A stretch of 64,000 nucleotides of DNA. Origin: Deinococcus arcticus. GTDB lineage: Bacteria > Deinococcota > Deinococci > Deinococcales > Deinococcaceae. Made by a program: the position numbers and the translations under genes. The notes beneath the pieces are model-generated. The model was given only the letters and a program-made list of their open reading frames with translations, searched no databases and was not told the DNA's origin. This document shows, one piece after another, positions 12,316 to 20,161 of the stretch; within the stretch, counting starts at the first letter, position 1; every line of letters begins with the position of its first letter. The stretch lies in NCBI RefSeq assembly GCF_003028415.1, contig NZ_PYSV01000006.1, positions 62,001 to 126,000 of the forward strand. The letters run 5' to 3'.

Positions 12316-12957
12316 GCGGCCCGGCGGCGGGACATATGCGGCCTCGCGCGTTTCATGGCCGCGTGCGCGCAGAGCCCCGGCACTCACGGCCACGGCGCGC
12401 GACAGCACCGTTTCCCAGTTCACGCGCTGCAGCGCGTGGGCCGCCAGCAGGTAGCTGAGGCGGTCAGGCCAGCTGGCAGCGCGAATCAGGACTTCAATCT
12501 CCAGCCGCAGGACACCGCCGCCGGGCTCCGAGACCTGAAAGCGCACGGTGCCGGCATCGGCATGCAGGCGCAGCGTGCGAATGCGAAAGGCGCGGGGCGA
12601 GACGGCCTCGACGACCACGCGGGCGCGGCGCACCAGCCCCATCAGGATTTTCAGGCGGGTGCCCGGCCCGGTGGGCGGCCCCCCCTGGGCGGGCAGAGGG
12701 GCGTCCAGCCCCCGGAACCACGCAGCCAGACGCGGCGCGAATTCGGGCAGATGCTGCAGGACTTCGGCGGTGATGACCTCGGGCGAACGCTGGGCCCCGG
12801 TCACCTCGGCCCAGAAGCGGCGGCGAACGACCGGGCCCACGCCGTCGGCCAGCCCCGTGGGCCGCAGGGCACCTTGCCCCTGTTGAAAGACGTTTCCCGA
12901 CAGCAAAAAGGCGCCCAGAGCCAGGGCCACCCCACGAACGACTGAAAACTGAGCCAT
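12313..12957 (-). CDS. Membrane-anchored or secreted protein of unknown function
   Basis: 214 residues. Residues 5-25 (VVRGVALALGAFLLSGNVF) form one hydrophobic segment, either a signal peptide or N-terminal anchor. The remainder alternates short strands and helices (TRLKILMGLVRRARVVVEAVSPRAFRIRTLRLHADAGTVRFQVSEP); the beta-rich middle and terminal helix recall DUF-type proteins related to lipid or polyketide binding folds, but I cannot name the family. It sits directly upstream of the CobA-HemD gene with about 10 bases between stop and start, so they may share a transcript, though that gene has its own -10. Confidence 0.65.
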   Translation of the reverse strand: MAQFSVVRGVALALGAFLLSGNVFQQGQGALRPTGLADGVGPVVRRRFWAEVTGAQRSPEVITAEVLQHLPEFAPRLAAWFRGLDAPLPAQGGPPTGPGTRLKILMGLVRRARVVVEAVSPRAFRIRTLRLHADAGTVRFQVSEPGGGVLRLEIEVLIRAASWPDRLSYLLAAHALQRVNWETVLSRAVAVSAGALRARGHETREAAYVPPPGR

Positions 12958-13112
12958 AGACACCTCGGCAGAGAGAACGAACCTGCCAGAAAGTATCCGG
13001 GCCCACACTGCCCGCTTCGGCGCGGCGCAGGTCAAGAAGGCTTTAGAGAAGGGCGGCGGGGGGCAGGCCAGTCGGCCGCCCCCCCCGCTCCTCTGCTCGC
13101 CTCTGACCCCAG

Positions 13113-13394
13113 TCAGTCGGCGGCGCTGGCGTGCTCCATGGGCAGGTCGAGGTGGTGGGCACTCGTGTCGTGCAGGCCCGCAAACCGCAGGTGGCGCTGG
13201 CAGATAAACCACATCTCGTCGCGGTCGTTGGGCAGAATGAAATAGGCGTCCGAGGACTCGGACGGGTTGTACACCCCCAGCACGCGGTAGGCACGCGCGG
13301 CGCAAAAGCCGCTGGACAGGGGCCGGGGCATGGGGGCGCGCGGGCCGTCCAGTTCGACAATCCGCACGAACAGGTGGGGGTGAAAAGCGATCAT
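13113..13394 (-). CDS. Small hypothetical protein
   Basis: 93 residues, MIAFHPHLFVRIVELDGPRAP onward, with a compact core AYRVLGVYNPSESSDAYFILPNDRDEMWFICQRHLRFAGLHD. No signal peptide, metal motif or known domain can be seen. The aromatic and acidic pattern looks like a real folded protein rather than a chance frame. It is flanked by a convergent-free gap and by the divergent acetyltransferase gene at 13527. Several in-frame upstream codons exist; the ATG at 13394 is the first that keeps only protein-like sequence. Function unknown. Confidence 0.6.
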   Translation of the reverse strand: MIAFHPHLFVRIVELDGPRAPMPRPLSSGFCAARAYRVLGVYNPSESSDAYFILPNDRDEMWFICQRHLRFAGLHDTSAHHLDLPMEHASAAD

Positions 13395-13514
13395 GGAGCC
13401 ATGGTGGCGGCTGCCCCCACCCCCAGACCGGGAGAAGCCACACAAGCTCAGCGGTGGCCTAAGACCGCCTGAAGCTTGGCCAAGTGGCAGATGAGTTTCC
13501 GGGTTCCGGGCGCC

Positions 13515-13520
13515 TATGCT
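13515..13520 (+). promoter_or_regulatory. Leaderless-type -10 (TATGCT)
   Basis: Ends 6 bases before the ATG at 13527. Confidence 0.6.
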
Positions 13521-13526
13521 CGCGCC

Positions 13527-14261
13527 ATGCCCCTGCCCCCCGACTCCCTGCTTCGCCTGAGCCGCGCCGAGGCCCAGGCCCACACCCGTTACGGCCGGGC
13601 GGCCACCTTTGGCCCGCTACACGCTGCCTACGCCGGGCCGGGGCTGCCCCTGAACACCGCGTGGCACGACGGCACCCGGGCACCAGACGCGGCGGAGCTG
13701 GCGGCCTTCGAACACTTCTGCGCCGGGTTTGGAGTCGCGCCCACCCTGCAGCTGCTCTCGGGGGCGGCGGCCGGGGCGCTGGAGGGTCTGGAGGCGCGGG
13801 GCTACCACCTGAGCGGCCTGCTGCACACCTACCTGCACGACCTGACGGGGCTGCCAGCACCTGCCGAAGAGGTGGAGGAAACCGCTGACCCAGCCGCCTG
13901 GGCCGAACTGTCGGCGCAGGGCTTCGGGGAGGGCAGCGGCCCCACCATGAGGGTGGTGGCGGCGGCCCCAGGCACGCGGCTGTTTGTGGCCCGGCGCCGG
14001 GGCCAGCCGGCCGGCAGCGCAGCCCTGAGCCTCAGCGGCGGTGTGGCGGCGCTGTTTGGCATGTCCACCCGCCCCGAGTGGCGCGGGCAGGGCGTGCAGA
14101 CCGCCCTGCTGCGCGCGCGGCTGCACGCGGCGGCCCAGGCAGGCGCCGACTTTGCCAGCGTGTTCGTGACCCCGGACGCCCCCAGCGAGCGCAACATCCG
14201 CCGCGCGGGGTTTGGGCTGGCCGGGGCCCGCCTGACCTTTACCCGCCCCGCGCCGCCCTGA
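13527..14261 (+). CDS. GNAT-family acetyltransferase
   Basis: 244 residues. The C-terminal half carries the GNAT core: GVAALFGMSTRPEWRGQGVQTALLRARLHAAAQAGADFASVFVTPDAPSERNIRRAGF, where RGQG is the acetyl-CoA pyrophosphate-binding loop and the S-x-R-N segment is the usual C-terminal helix. The N-terminal half (residues 1-110) looks like a degenerate second GNAT repeat, an arrangement common in larger members. Substrate is unknown. The last bases overlap the convergent P1 peptidase gene (ends at 14239), so the two terminate through each other. Confidence 0.87.
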   Translation: MPLPPDSLLRLSRAEAQAHTRYGRAATFGPLHAAYAGPGLPLNTAWHDGTRAPDAAELAAFEHFCAGFGVAPTLQLLSGAAAGALEGLEARGYHLSGLLHTYLHDLTGLPAPAEEVEETADPAAWAELSAQGFGEGSGPTMRVVAAAPGTRLFVARRRGQPAGSAALSLSGGVAALFGMSTRPEWRGQGVQTALLRARLHAAAQAGADFASVFVTPDAPSERNIRRAGFGLAGARLTFTRPAPP

Positions 14262-15135
14262 CCGCGTCGCGCACCGCCGCGCACACGGCTTCCTGCACCA
14301 GCGCTCCCAGCAGCAGCGGATCGGCGGGCGGGCGCGCGCCGCTGCTCAGCACGAAGGCGCTGTCCCCGTCCCAGAAGGTGTGGCTGGGGTGAATCACCCG
14401 CGCCAGGGCGGCCTGCGCCGCGTCGGCCAGGCGGCGGCATTCGGGCTTGGTCAGGGCGTGTTCGGTGACGAGCGCCACCAGGGTGGTGTTCTCGGCGTCG
14501 CCGGGGGTAAAGGCGGCGGCGCCCGGGCCCACCCCCGGGCCGGCCAGCACTCCGCCCTGTTCATCCAGCACGTCGCCAATGGGATTGACCACCGCCAGGG
14601 CGCCCACGCGCACCCCATGCCGCTCCACGAGGACGCTGCCCAGGCCGCCGGGCACGGCCCCGGTGCCCAGGTACTTGCCGGCCGTGGCGCCCGTACCGGC
14701 CCCCACCAGCCCCCGGATCACTGGCCCGGCACTGGCGGCGCGGGCGGCCTGTTCGCCCTCGCGCTCGCCGGGGCGCACCTGCGCGTCCCCCACCCCCAGG
14801 TCATAAATGACGGCGGCAGGCACGATGGGCACGCGCGCCCAGGGCGTGTCATGCCCAATGCCGCGTTCTTCCAGCACCCGCACCACCCCGGTCGCCGCCG
14901 CCAGCCCAAATGCGCTGCCCCCGGTCAGCAGCAGGGCGTGAATGCGCTCCACCTTCTTTTCAGGCGAGAGCAGCACCCCTTCCCGCGTCCCCGGACTGGG
15001 CCCCAGAAAGGACGCCGAGGCCACCGCCCCGCCCGGCGGGCACAGGATGACGGTGCAGCCCGTTCTGGCCTGCGCGTGGGTCCAGTGGCCCACCTGAAAC
15101 CCAGGAATGCCGGTCAGGGTGCGGTTGGGGATCAT
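14239..15135 (-). CDS. P1 (DmpA/S58) family aminopeptidase
   Basis: 298 residues. Opens TLTGIPGFQVGHWTHAQARTGCTVILCPPGGAVASASFLGPSPGTRE, characteristic of the DmpA-like N-terminal-nucleophile family. Later motifs are LLTGGSAFGLAAATGVVRVLEERG, VGAGTGATAGKY and GDAENTTLVALVT. In this family the precursor cleaves itself before a Ser/Thr that becomes the nucleophile; here that is one of the threonines in the N-T-T segment. Members release N-terminal residues from peptides or act as beta-peptidases. Cytoplasmic. The start at 15135 is set by the family N-terminus. A 15-base perfect tandem repeat lies 6 bases upstream of the start codon. Confidence 0.9.
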   Translation of the reverse strand: MIPNRTLTGIPGFQVGHWTHAQARTGCTVILCPPGGAVASASFLGPSPGTREGVLLSPEKKVERIHALLLTGGSAFGLAAATGVVRVLEERGIGHDTPWARVPIVPAAVIYDLGVGDAQVRPGEREGEQAARAASAGPVIRGLVGAGTGATAGKYLGTGAVPGGLGSVLVERHGVRVGALAVVNPIGDVLDEQGGVLAGPGVGPGAAAFTPGDAENTTLVALVTEHALTKPECRRLADAAQAALARVIHPSHTFWDGDSAFVLSSGARPPADPLLLGALVQEAVCAAVRDAVRAARGG

Positions 15136-15140
15136 GCCCG

Positions 15141-15170
15141 GCAGAAGAGCACAGAGCAGAAGAGCACAGA
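15141..15170. repeat. Tandem duplication of a 15-mer
   Basis: GCAGAAGAGCACAGA occurs twice in perfect tandem, in the leader of the P1 peptidase gene, 6 bases from its start codon. It carries no obvious ribosome binding site on the minus strand. Confidence 0.9.
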
Positions 15171-15230
15171 AGAACAGGGAGGGGCCCCGTACCCTTGCCG
15201 GGCGGGGACCCCTCCCCCCTGGCCTCGCAA

Positions 15231-15257
15231 GGCCCTCTCCCACGAAGGGAGAGGGCC
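15231..15257. repeat. REP-like perfect hairpin
   Basis: GGCCCTCTCCC (15231-15241), loop ACGAA, GGGAGAGGGCC (15247-15257). Eleven perfect base pairs, 43 bases beyond the stop of the TerC gene; without a T-run it could still act as an mRNA 3'-end stabiliser. Confidence 0.8.
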
Positions 15258-15299
15258 AGAAGACAGGCAACTGTGGCTGTGGGCCGGTACAGGCCGCCT

Positions 15300-16343
15300 T
15301 TAATCTGCCGCCTGCACCTCGCCCTTGCCGCCACCGCCGCGTGTGCGCCACAGGCTCACCAGCACGCCGCCCGCCAGGATGCCCACCGTCACGGTCAGGC
15401 TGATGGCCGGGTCCACCTTGCCGAAAAACTGGCCGTAGAAGATCTTGCCGCCAATAAACACCAGCACCAGGGCCAGGGCAGGCTTGAGGGCGCTGAAGCG
15501 GTGAATCAGGGCGTCCAGGGCGAAGTACAGGGCGCGCAGGCCCAGAATGGCGAAGATGTTGCTGGTGTACACGATAAACGGGTCCTGCGTGATGGCGAAG
15601 ATGGCCGGAATCGAATCCACGGCGAACACGAGGTCGGCAAATTCCACCAGCAGCAGGGCCAGCAGCAGCGGGGTGGCGTGGGTGCGCACCCGGCCCAGGG
15701 CATCGGGCAGCTTGGTCAGGAATTTCTGGCCGTCCAGCTTGGGGCTGATGGGCATCACGCGGCGCAGCGCGCGCACCACCGGATGCCGCTCCAGGTCCGG
15801 GGCCTCATCGTGACCTCCCTTGGTTAGCAGCAGCTTCACGCCGGTCAGCAGCAGAAAGGCGCCGAACACCCACATGATCCAGTCGAACTGCGTGACCAGC
15901 GCCGCGCCCAGCCCGATCATGATGCCGCGCAGCACAATCACGCCCAGAATGCCCCAGAACAGCACGCGGTGCTGCAGGTGCCGGGGAATGGCCAGCGCGG
16001 CGAAAATCACGCTGATTACAAACACGTTGTCCAGCGCCAGGGCCTTTTCCACGGCAAAGCCGGTCAGGTAGGCCATGCCGCTCTGGGCGCCCAGCGTTAC
16101 CCAGACCCAGGCGCCGAACGCCAGCGCGATGGCAATGTAGAACGCACTCAGCTTCAGGCTGCTGCTCACGCCGATCACCTGAGCTTCCTCGCCCTGGGTA
16201 CTGGCCCTGGCCGCGCGCCGGCGGCTGAGCACCCCCAGGTCAAAGGCCAGCAGGGCGGTGACCAGGGTCATGAACAGCAGCCACATCCAGGCCGGCTTGC
16301 CCATCCAGAGCACCGACAGCGCCGACGACAGACCAGTAAACAT
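15300..16343 (-). CDS. TerC-family integral membrane protein (probable Mn exporter)
   Basis: 347 residues with about nine membrane segments. Family signatures are TALLAFDLGVLSRR, VEKALALDNVFVISVIFAALAIP (acidic residues in the membrane), and VEFADLVFAVDSIPAIFAITQDPFIVYTSNIFAILGLRALYF. TerC/Alx proteins are known or proposed to move metal ions, and several are under the yybP-ykoY manganese riboswitch. Such an aptamer and a terminator precede this gene, which makes manganese efflux the best guess. That matters in Deinococcus, where Mn supports oxidative-stress resistance. The start at 16343 is the first ATG after the leader; the tellurite name is historical. Confidence 0.93.
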   Translation of the reverse strand: MFTGLSSALSVLWMGKPAWMWLLFMTLVTALLAFDLGVLSRRRAARASTQGEEAQVIGVSSSLKLSAFYIAIALAFGAWVWVTLGAQSGMAYLTGFAVEKALALDNVFVISVIFAALAIPRHLQHRVLFWGILGVIVLRGIMIGLGAALVTQFDWIMWVFGAFLLLTGVKLLLTKGGHDEAPDLERHPVVRALRRVMPISPKLDGQKFLTKLPDALGRVRTHATPLLLALLLVEFADLVFAVDSIPAIFAITQDPFIVYTSNIFAILGLRALYFALDALIHRFSALKPALALVLVFIGGKIFYGQFFGKVDPAISLTVTVGILAGGVLVSLWRTRGGGGKGEVQAAD

Positions 16344-16395
16344 CGCTTCCACAGGGAGCCTCCAGTGGACGCGGCCAGCCGGGCCACCGCCAACG

Positions 16396-16438
16396 AAAAA
16401 CGCCGGCAGGGGCGCGGACTGCGCCGCGTTCCTGCCGG
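16396..16438 (-). terminator. Riboswitch expression-platform terminator in the TerC leader
   Basis: Read on the minus strand: CCGGCAGG, a GC-rich inner hairpin, CCTGCCGG (16403-16410 pairing with 16431-16438), two bases, then TTTTT (16396-16400). It ends about 50 bases before the start codon, so it would stop transcription ahead of the gene. Confidence 0.85.
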
Positions 16439-16460
16439 GTCTGGCCTTTTGTGCGCGCAA

Positions 16461-16537
16461 CCGGGTGACCTTTGGTCACCGGATTGACGATCACGCGCTC
16501 CCTGAAGCTCAGGGCGGCGTACTCCCCCGGAATGACC
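16461..16537 (-). ncRNA. yybP-ykoY manganese riboswitch aptamer
   Basis: On the minus strand GGTCA-TT-CCGG (16527-16537) pairs with CCGGTGACC (16474-16482) to form the closing stem. It encloses the hallmark GGGGGAGTAC loop (16519-16528), a small hairpin CCCTGA/TCAGGG (16500-16514) and the conserved ATCGTCAAT segment (16483-16491). These match the yybP-ykoY class, which senses Mn2+. The 3' strand of the closing stem can instead pair with the next segment (GGTGACC 16474-16480 with GGTCACC 16464-16470), an alternative hairpin suited to switching. Assignment by eye; the downstream TerC gene and terminator fit the class. Confidence 0.85.
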
Positions 16538-16564
16538 CCCAGTCTGCCGACTTGGGGCCCGCGC

Positions 16565-16570
16565 GATTGT
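16565..16570 (-). promoter_or_regulatory. -10 (TACAAT) for the riboswitch-terC transcript
   Basis: TACAAT on the minus strand lies about 28 bases upstream of the aptamer. No clear -35; the preceding bases belong to the upstream terminator's T-run. Confidence 0.5.
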
Positions 16571-16582
16571 AAGAAGAACACG

Positions 16583-16614
16583 AAAAAGGCTGGGGGAGAT
16601 CCCCCCCCAGCCTT
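16583..16614 (-). terminator. Intrinsic terminator of the response regulator gene
   Basis: AAGGCTGGGGG (16586-16596) pairs with CCCCCAGCCTT (16604-16614), 11 bp with a 7-base loop, and the minus strand continues with a run of T. Confidence 0.9.
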
Positions 16615-16643
16615 CATGTAGCGCGGCCCCAGCGGCCCCTCAC

Positions 16644-17312
<669 letters not shown>

Positions 17313-17413
17313 AGCTGCTGTTGGGTCTCCTCGGGAACGCGGGAGCCGGACCGCTGCGTGGCCGGCGGCGGACAATGGCGGACGTCCGCTCAGGGCGGCG
17401 GATGCGCAGTGCA

Positions 17414-17432
17414 CCTGTTTCCGGGACATGGT
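17414..17432 (+). repeat. Left arm of a 19-bp inverted repeat pair
   Basis: CCTGTTTCCGGGACATGGT. Its exact reverse complement is at 18908-18926, so the two copies bracket 1.5 kb that holds exactly two genes. Confidence 0.9.
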
Positions 17433-17494
17433 AGGGGCCGCGTGCCCCGATTGGGGCGCGGGCACGGTTTATGGTCCCTTAACAGCTGAAAAGT

Positions 17495-17791
17495 CTATGC
17501 CGAAGGTGGTGGGGTCTCGCCCGGCACCCACACGCGGTCTACCTGCACCCCGTGGCGCAGCAGCAGCGTTTTCAGGCGCTGGGTGGCGGCCACGGCCAGG
17601 GTGCGGTCCGGCGGGGCGAAGGCCAGCGTCAGGCGGCCTGGGGCCCCGGCGCGCGGTTCCTGAACCTGCACCTGCAGGGGGCGGCGAAAGGCAGGATCCC
17701 GCAGCACGTCGCGCAGCACCTGCATGAACCCCAGTTCGTCCAGGCCCTCCAGCACAAAGCTGATGCCCAGCGGCACCTGTGGGCCGGTCAT
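17495..17791 (-). CDS. Small conserved-looking protein of unknown function
   Basis: 98 residues, MTGPQVPLGISFVLEGLDELGFMQVLRDVLRDPAFRRPLQ onward, ending VLRHGVQVDRVWVPGE-like sequence. The pattern of helix then strands is protein-like, with no cysteines, signal peptide or known motif. It is transcribed away from the alpha/beta hydrolase gene; their starts are 75 bases apart. Upstream TAGGCT is 22 bases from the start, so its promoter is uncertain. It lies inside the 19-bp inverted-repeat bracket. Function unknown. Confidence 0.6.
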   Translation of the reverse strand: MTGPQVPLGISFVLEGLDELGFMQVLRDVLRDPAFRRPLQVQVQEPRAGAPGRLTLAFAPPDRTLAVAATQRLKTLLLRHGVQVDRVWVPGETPPPSA

Positions 17792-17853
17792 GGCACGCGC
17801 CTCATGGCCCCCAGCCTAGCGCGCGCCCCCGGCACGCCCACCAGAGCGCGGCC

Positions 17854-17859
17854 TACAAT
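17854..17859 (+). promoter_or_regulatory. Leaderless-type -10 (TACAAT)
   Basis: Ends 7 bases before the ATG at 17867. Confidence 0.7.
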
Positions 17860-17866
17860 GGCGCCC

Positions 17867-18898
17867 ATGAGCGGCCCCGGCGACCTTTCCAGCGAAGACT
17901 CCTTGCGCGGCGACCAGCCCAGTAACCTGCCCGGCGAGCGGCCCGGCCAGGAGGGCCCTGGCGGCGCATGGCCGCTGCTCTCCCCCGAGGACGGAGCGCA
18001 CGGCCGCGTGTTTCTGGAGCGCCTGAACGGGGCCGAGCTGCACTTTGAGGTAACTGGCGACCCGGCGGGCGAGGCGCCCACACTGGTGTTTCTGCACGGC
18101 GGCCCCGGTTACAACAGCTACGCCTTTCAGGCCCTGTTCGGAGACCGGCTGCGAGAGCCGGCGGTGTTTCTGGACCAGCGCGGCTGTGGCCGCTCCGGGC
18201 CCCTGGCCGACACTGACCAGGGCGACGCCACCCTGGACCTGGACACGCTGGTGGGCGACCTGGAGGCCCTGCGCGTGTTTCTGGGGGCCCGGCAGCTGGT
18301 GCCGCTGGGCCACGGCTTCGGGGCGCTCGTGGCCCTGGAGTACGCGCGGCGATACCCGCTGCAGACCGCGCGGGTGGTGGTGGTCAACCCCTGGGTGCAT
18401 TTTCCCGAACTGGCCCTGACCCTGCTGCGCGAGGCCAGCGAGCGCCGGGGCACACCCCTGCAGGACCCCGCCGCCGACCTGCGCGCCCAGACACCCGAGG
18501 GTCAGTACCCGGCGGTGGGCGGCGCGCGGGTGGAAGCGGCCTTTGCGCTGCTCAACGCCCGCGACCTGCTCAACGCCCTGCAGTTCCGGGACCACGCCAG
18601 CCGCATGCACCTGGAATTCACCGACGCCGAGAGCCAGCTGCTGGGCGGCGGCGAGGTGGGCGACGCGCTGGTGGCGCAGGGCCTGTGGGAATTTGAATAC
18701 CCGCCCTTCTTGCAGGAGATTCGCCGCCCGGTGTTTGTGATCGCCGGGGCCCACGACCGCACCAGCTACCCCGAGCAGGTGGCGTGGGTGGCGGACCTGA
18801 CCGGCGGCGACGTAACGGTGCTGGACACCGGCCATTACCCCTGGCTGGACGACGAGGACGCCTTTGCCGAGGCCCTGGAGGACGCCCTGCAGCGGTAG
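17867..18898 (+). CDS. Proline-iminopeptidase-like alpha/beta hydrolase lacking the nucleophile serine
   Basis: 343 residues. After a polar 45-residue N-terminal extension comes the hydrolase fold with the oxyanion-hole HGGPG (77-81) and DQRGCGRSGP (103-112), both typical of proline iminopeptidases. The expected elbow G-x-S-x-G reads G-H-G-F-G (148-152), so the nucleophile position is Gly150 (codon GGC, one base from AGC). The acid Asp297 (GAHDRTS) and base His323 (DTGHYPW) remain. Either the protein is not a hydrolase any more or it works differently. The start at 17867 follows TACAAT by 7 bases; an ATG at 17858 overlaps the -10 and is rejected. Confidence 0.85.
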   Translation: MSGPGDLSSEDSLRGDQPSNLPGERPGQEGPGGAWPLLSPEDGAHGRVFLERLNGAELHFEVTGDPAGEAPTLVFLHGGPGYNSYAFQALFGDRLREPAVFLDQRGCGRSGPLADTDQGDATLDLDTLVGDLEALRVFLGARQLVPLGHGFGALVALEYARRYPLQTARVVVVNPWVHFPELALTLLREASERRGTPLQDPAADLRAQTPEGQYPAVGGARVEAAFALLNARDLLNALQFRDHASRMHLEFTDAESQLLGGGEVGDALVAQGLWEFEYPPFLQEIRRPVFVIAGAHDRTSYPEQVAWVADLTGGDVTVLDTGHYPWLDDEDAFAEALEDALQR

Positions 18899-18907
18899 GG
18901 GGCCCAG

Positions 18908-18926
18908 ACCATGTCCCGGAAACAGG
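18908..18926 (-). repeat. Right arm of the 19-bp inverted repeat pair
   Basis: ACCATGTCCCGGAAACAGG, exact reverse complement of 17414-17432. Confidence 0.9.
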
Positions 18927-18969
18927 GGTGAGGTGGGCAACTTCGCAATCGTTCTCAGCGCCTGCCCCG

Positions 18970-18992
18970 TATACTCCCCTGTGATTGCATGA
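18970..18992 (+). promoter_or_regulatory. TATACT -10 and overlapping micro-ORF before the nucleotidyltransferase
   Basis: TATACT at 18970-18975. The expected RNA 5' end is near a GTG at 18981 that opens GTG-ATT-GCA-TGA; its stop overlaps the ATG at 18989. The real start then has a leader of only about 7 bases. Confidence 0.5.
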
Positions 18993-20026
18993 AAGGGCTT
19001 ATTCTCGCCGCTGGGCGCGGCAGTCGTCTTCTTCCCATCAGCGCCACGCGCGCCAAACATGCGGTGCCGGTGGCGGGGGTGCCCATCATTGCCCGGGCCG
19101 TGCAGAGCCTGCGGGACGCCGGAGTGCAGGACATTGGCATCGTCACCAGTCCGTCCTCGGAAACAGACCTGCGCGACGCCACCCAGGACAGCGGACACCT
19201 GACCTTTATTCGCCAGAACGAGGCCCTGGGCACCGGCCACGCGGTGCTGGCCGCCCACGCCTTTCTGGAAAACGAGCCCACACTGCTGTATCTGGGTGAC
19301 AACCTGTTTGAAGACAGCCTAAGCCCGCTGCTGCTGGCGCTGCGCGACGCCGAGGCCGCCATAGGGGTCAAGGCCGTGCCCAATCCCCAGGCCTACGGGG
19401 TGGCGGTGGTGCAGCACGGGCGCTTGCAGCGGCTGGTGGAAAAGCCGCGCAAGCCCGAGAGCAACCTGGCCGCGTGCGGGGTGTTTGCCTTCCGGCCGTC
19501 GCTGCTGGCCCATGTGGCGGACCTGGCCCCCAGTGACCGGGGCGAGATCGAGTTTCCGCAGGCCCTGACGCGCCTGATGGCGGCCGGCGGCACCGTGCGG
19601 GCCGTGGAATTCAGCGGCTTCTGGTCCGATGCGGGCACCCCCGACGACCTGCTGAGCGCCAACACCCACTTTCTGGCGCAGCAGCGCCCGCGCGTGGACG
19701 GCCGCGCCGAACGCAGCGTCCTGAGCGGCAACGTGGTGATTGAGGCGGGCGCGCTGGTGGAAGACAGCGTGATCACCGGGCCCGTGTGGATTGGCCCGCA
19801 CGCCCTGGTGCGCGGCGCCACCCTGGGCCCCTTTGTCAGCATCGGCGCGCACGCCCGGGTGGACGCGGCCCGGCTGCACGGCGCCCTGGTGGACGAATTC
19901 GCGCGCATTCTGCACCCCAGTCGCCCCCTGAGCCGCGTGCTGATCGGCCGCCACGCCCTGGTGACGGCCCCCAGCGAATCGGGGCTGCAACTGGTGATGG
20001 GTGACCGCAGCGTGGTCCGGATCTAA
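18989..20026 (+). CDS. Sugar-1-phosphate nucleotidyltransferase with left-handed beta-helix tail
   Basis: 345 residues. The N-terminal nucleotidyltransferase domain starts MKGLILAAGRGSRLLPISATRAKHAVPVAGVPII, the GxGxR phosphate loop plus catalytic lysine segment, and has LLYLGDNLFEDS with the metal-binding Asp and GFWSDAGTPDDLLSAN. Residues 245-345 contain hexapeptide-like strands (VVIEAGALVEDSVITGPVWIGPHALV) that fold as a left-handed helix. This is the RmlA-long/archaeal-type glucose-1-phosphate thymidylyltransferase family; the nucleotide and sugar used cannot be read from sequence. No rhamnose or polysaccharide genes sit nearby. Confidence 0.9.
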   Translation: MKGLILAAGRGSRLLPISATRAKHAVPVAGVPIIARAVQSLRDAGVQDIGIVTSPSSETDLRDATQDSGHLTFIRQNEALGTGHAVLAAHAFLENEPTLLYLGDNLFEDSLSPLLLALRDAEAAIGVKAVPNPQAYGVAVVQHGRLQRLVEKPRKPESNLAACGVFAFRPSLLAHVADLAPSDRGEIEFPQALTRLMAAGGTVRAVEFSGFWSDAGTPDDLLSANTHFLAQQRPRVDGRAERSVLSGNVVIEAGALVEDSVITGPVWIGPHALVRGATLGPFVSIGAHARVDAARLHGALVDEFARILHPSRPLSRVLIGRHALVTAPSESGLQLVMGDRSVVRI

Positions 20027-20107
20027 GGGCCTCGCCGCTGGCCCAGCCCGCTCGGTTGATCGGGGGCCTGGCAGCGGGCGACTGAGCGGGGTGCGGATCT
20101 AAAGGCC
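20018..20107. repeat. Hairpin repeat fragment flanked by a 14-bp direct repeat
   Basis: CGGATCTAAGGGCC (20018-20031, covering the stop codon of the nucleotidyltransferase) recurs with one mismatch as CGGATCTAAAGGCC (20094-20107). Between them lies CCCGCT (20047-20052), CGGTTGATCGGGGGCCTGGC, AGCGGG (20073-20078), the same type as 37528-37574. The layout is that of an insertion with a target duplication. Confidence 0.7.
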
Positions 20108-20148
20108 AGGCTCAGGCCGCTCTGACCCGGCAACGCCCGCAGCGCCCG

Positions 20149-20154
20149 TAGACT
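20149..20154 (+). promoter_or_regulatory. Leaderless-type -10 (TAGACT)
   Basis: Ends 7 bases before the ATG at 20162. Confidence 0.6.
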
Positions 20155-20161
20155 GCGGGGT

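Noticed and set aside
17858..17866. ATG at 17858 as start of the serine-less hydrolase
   Set aside because: It overlaps the TACAAT -10 and would lie upstream of the expected RNA 5' end; 17867 has the standard 7-base gap.
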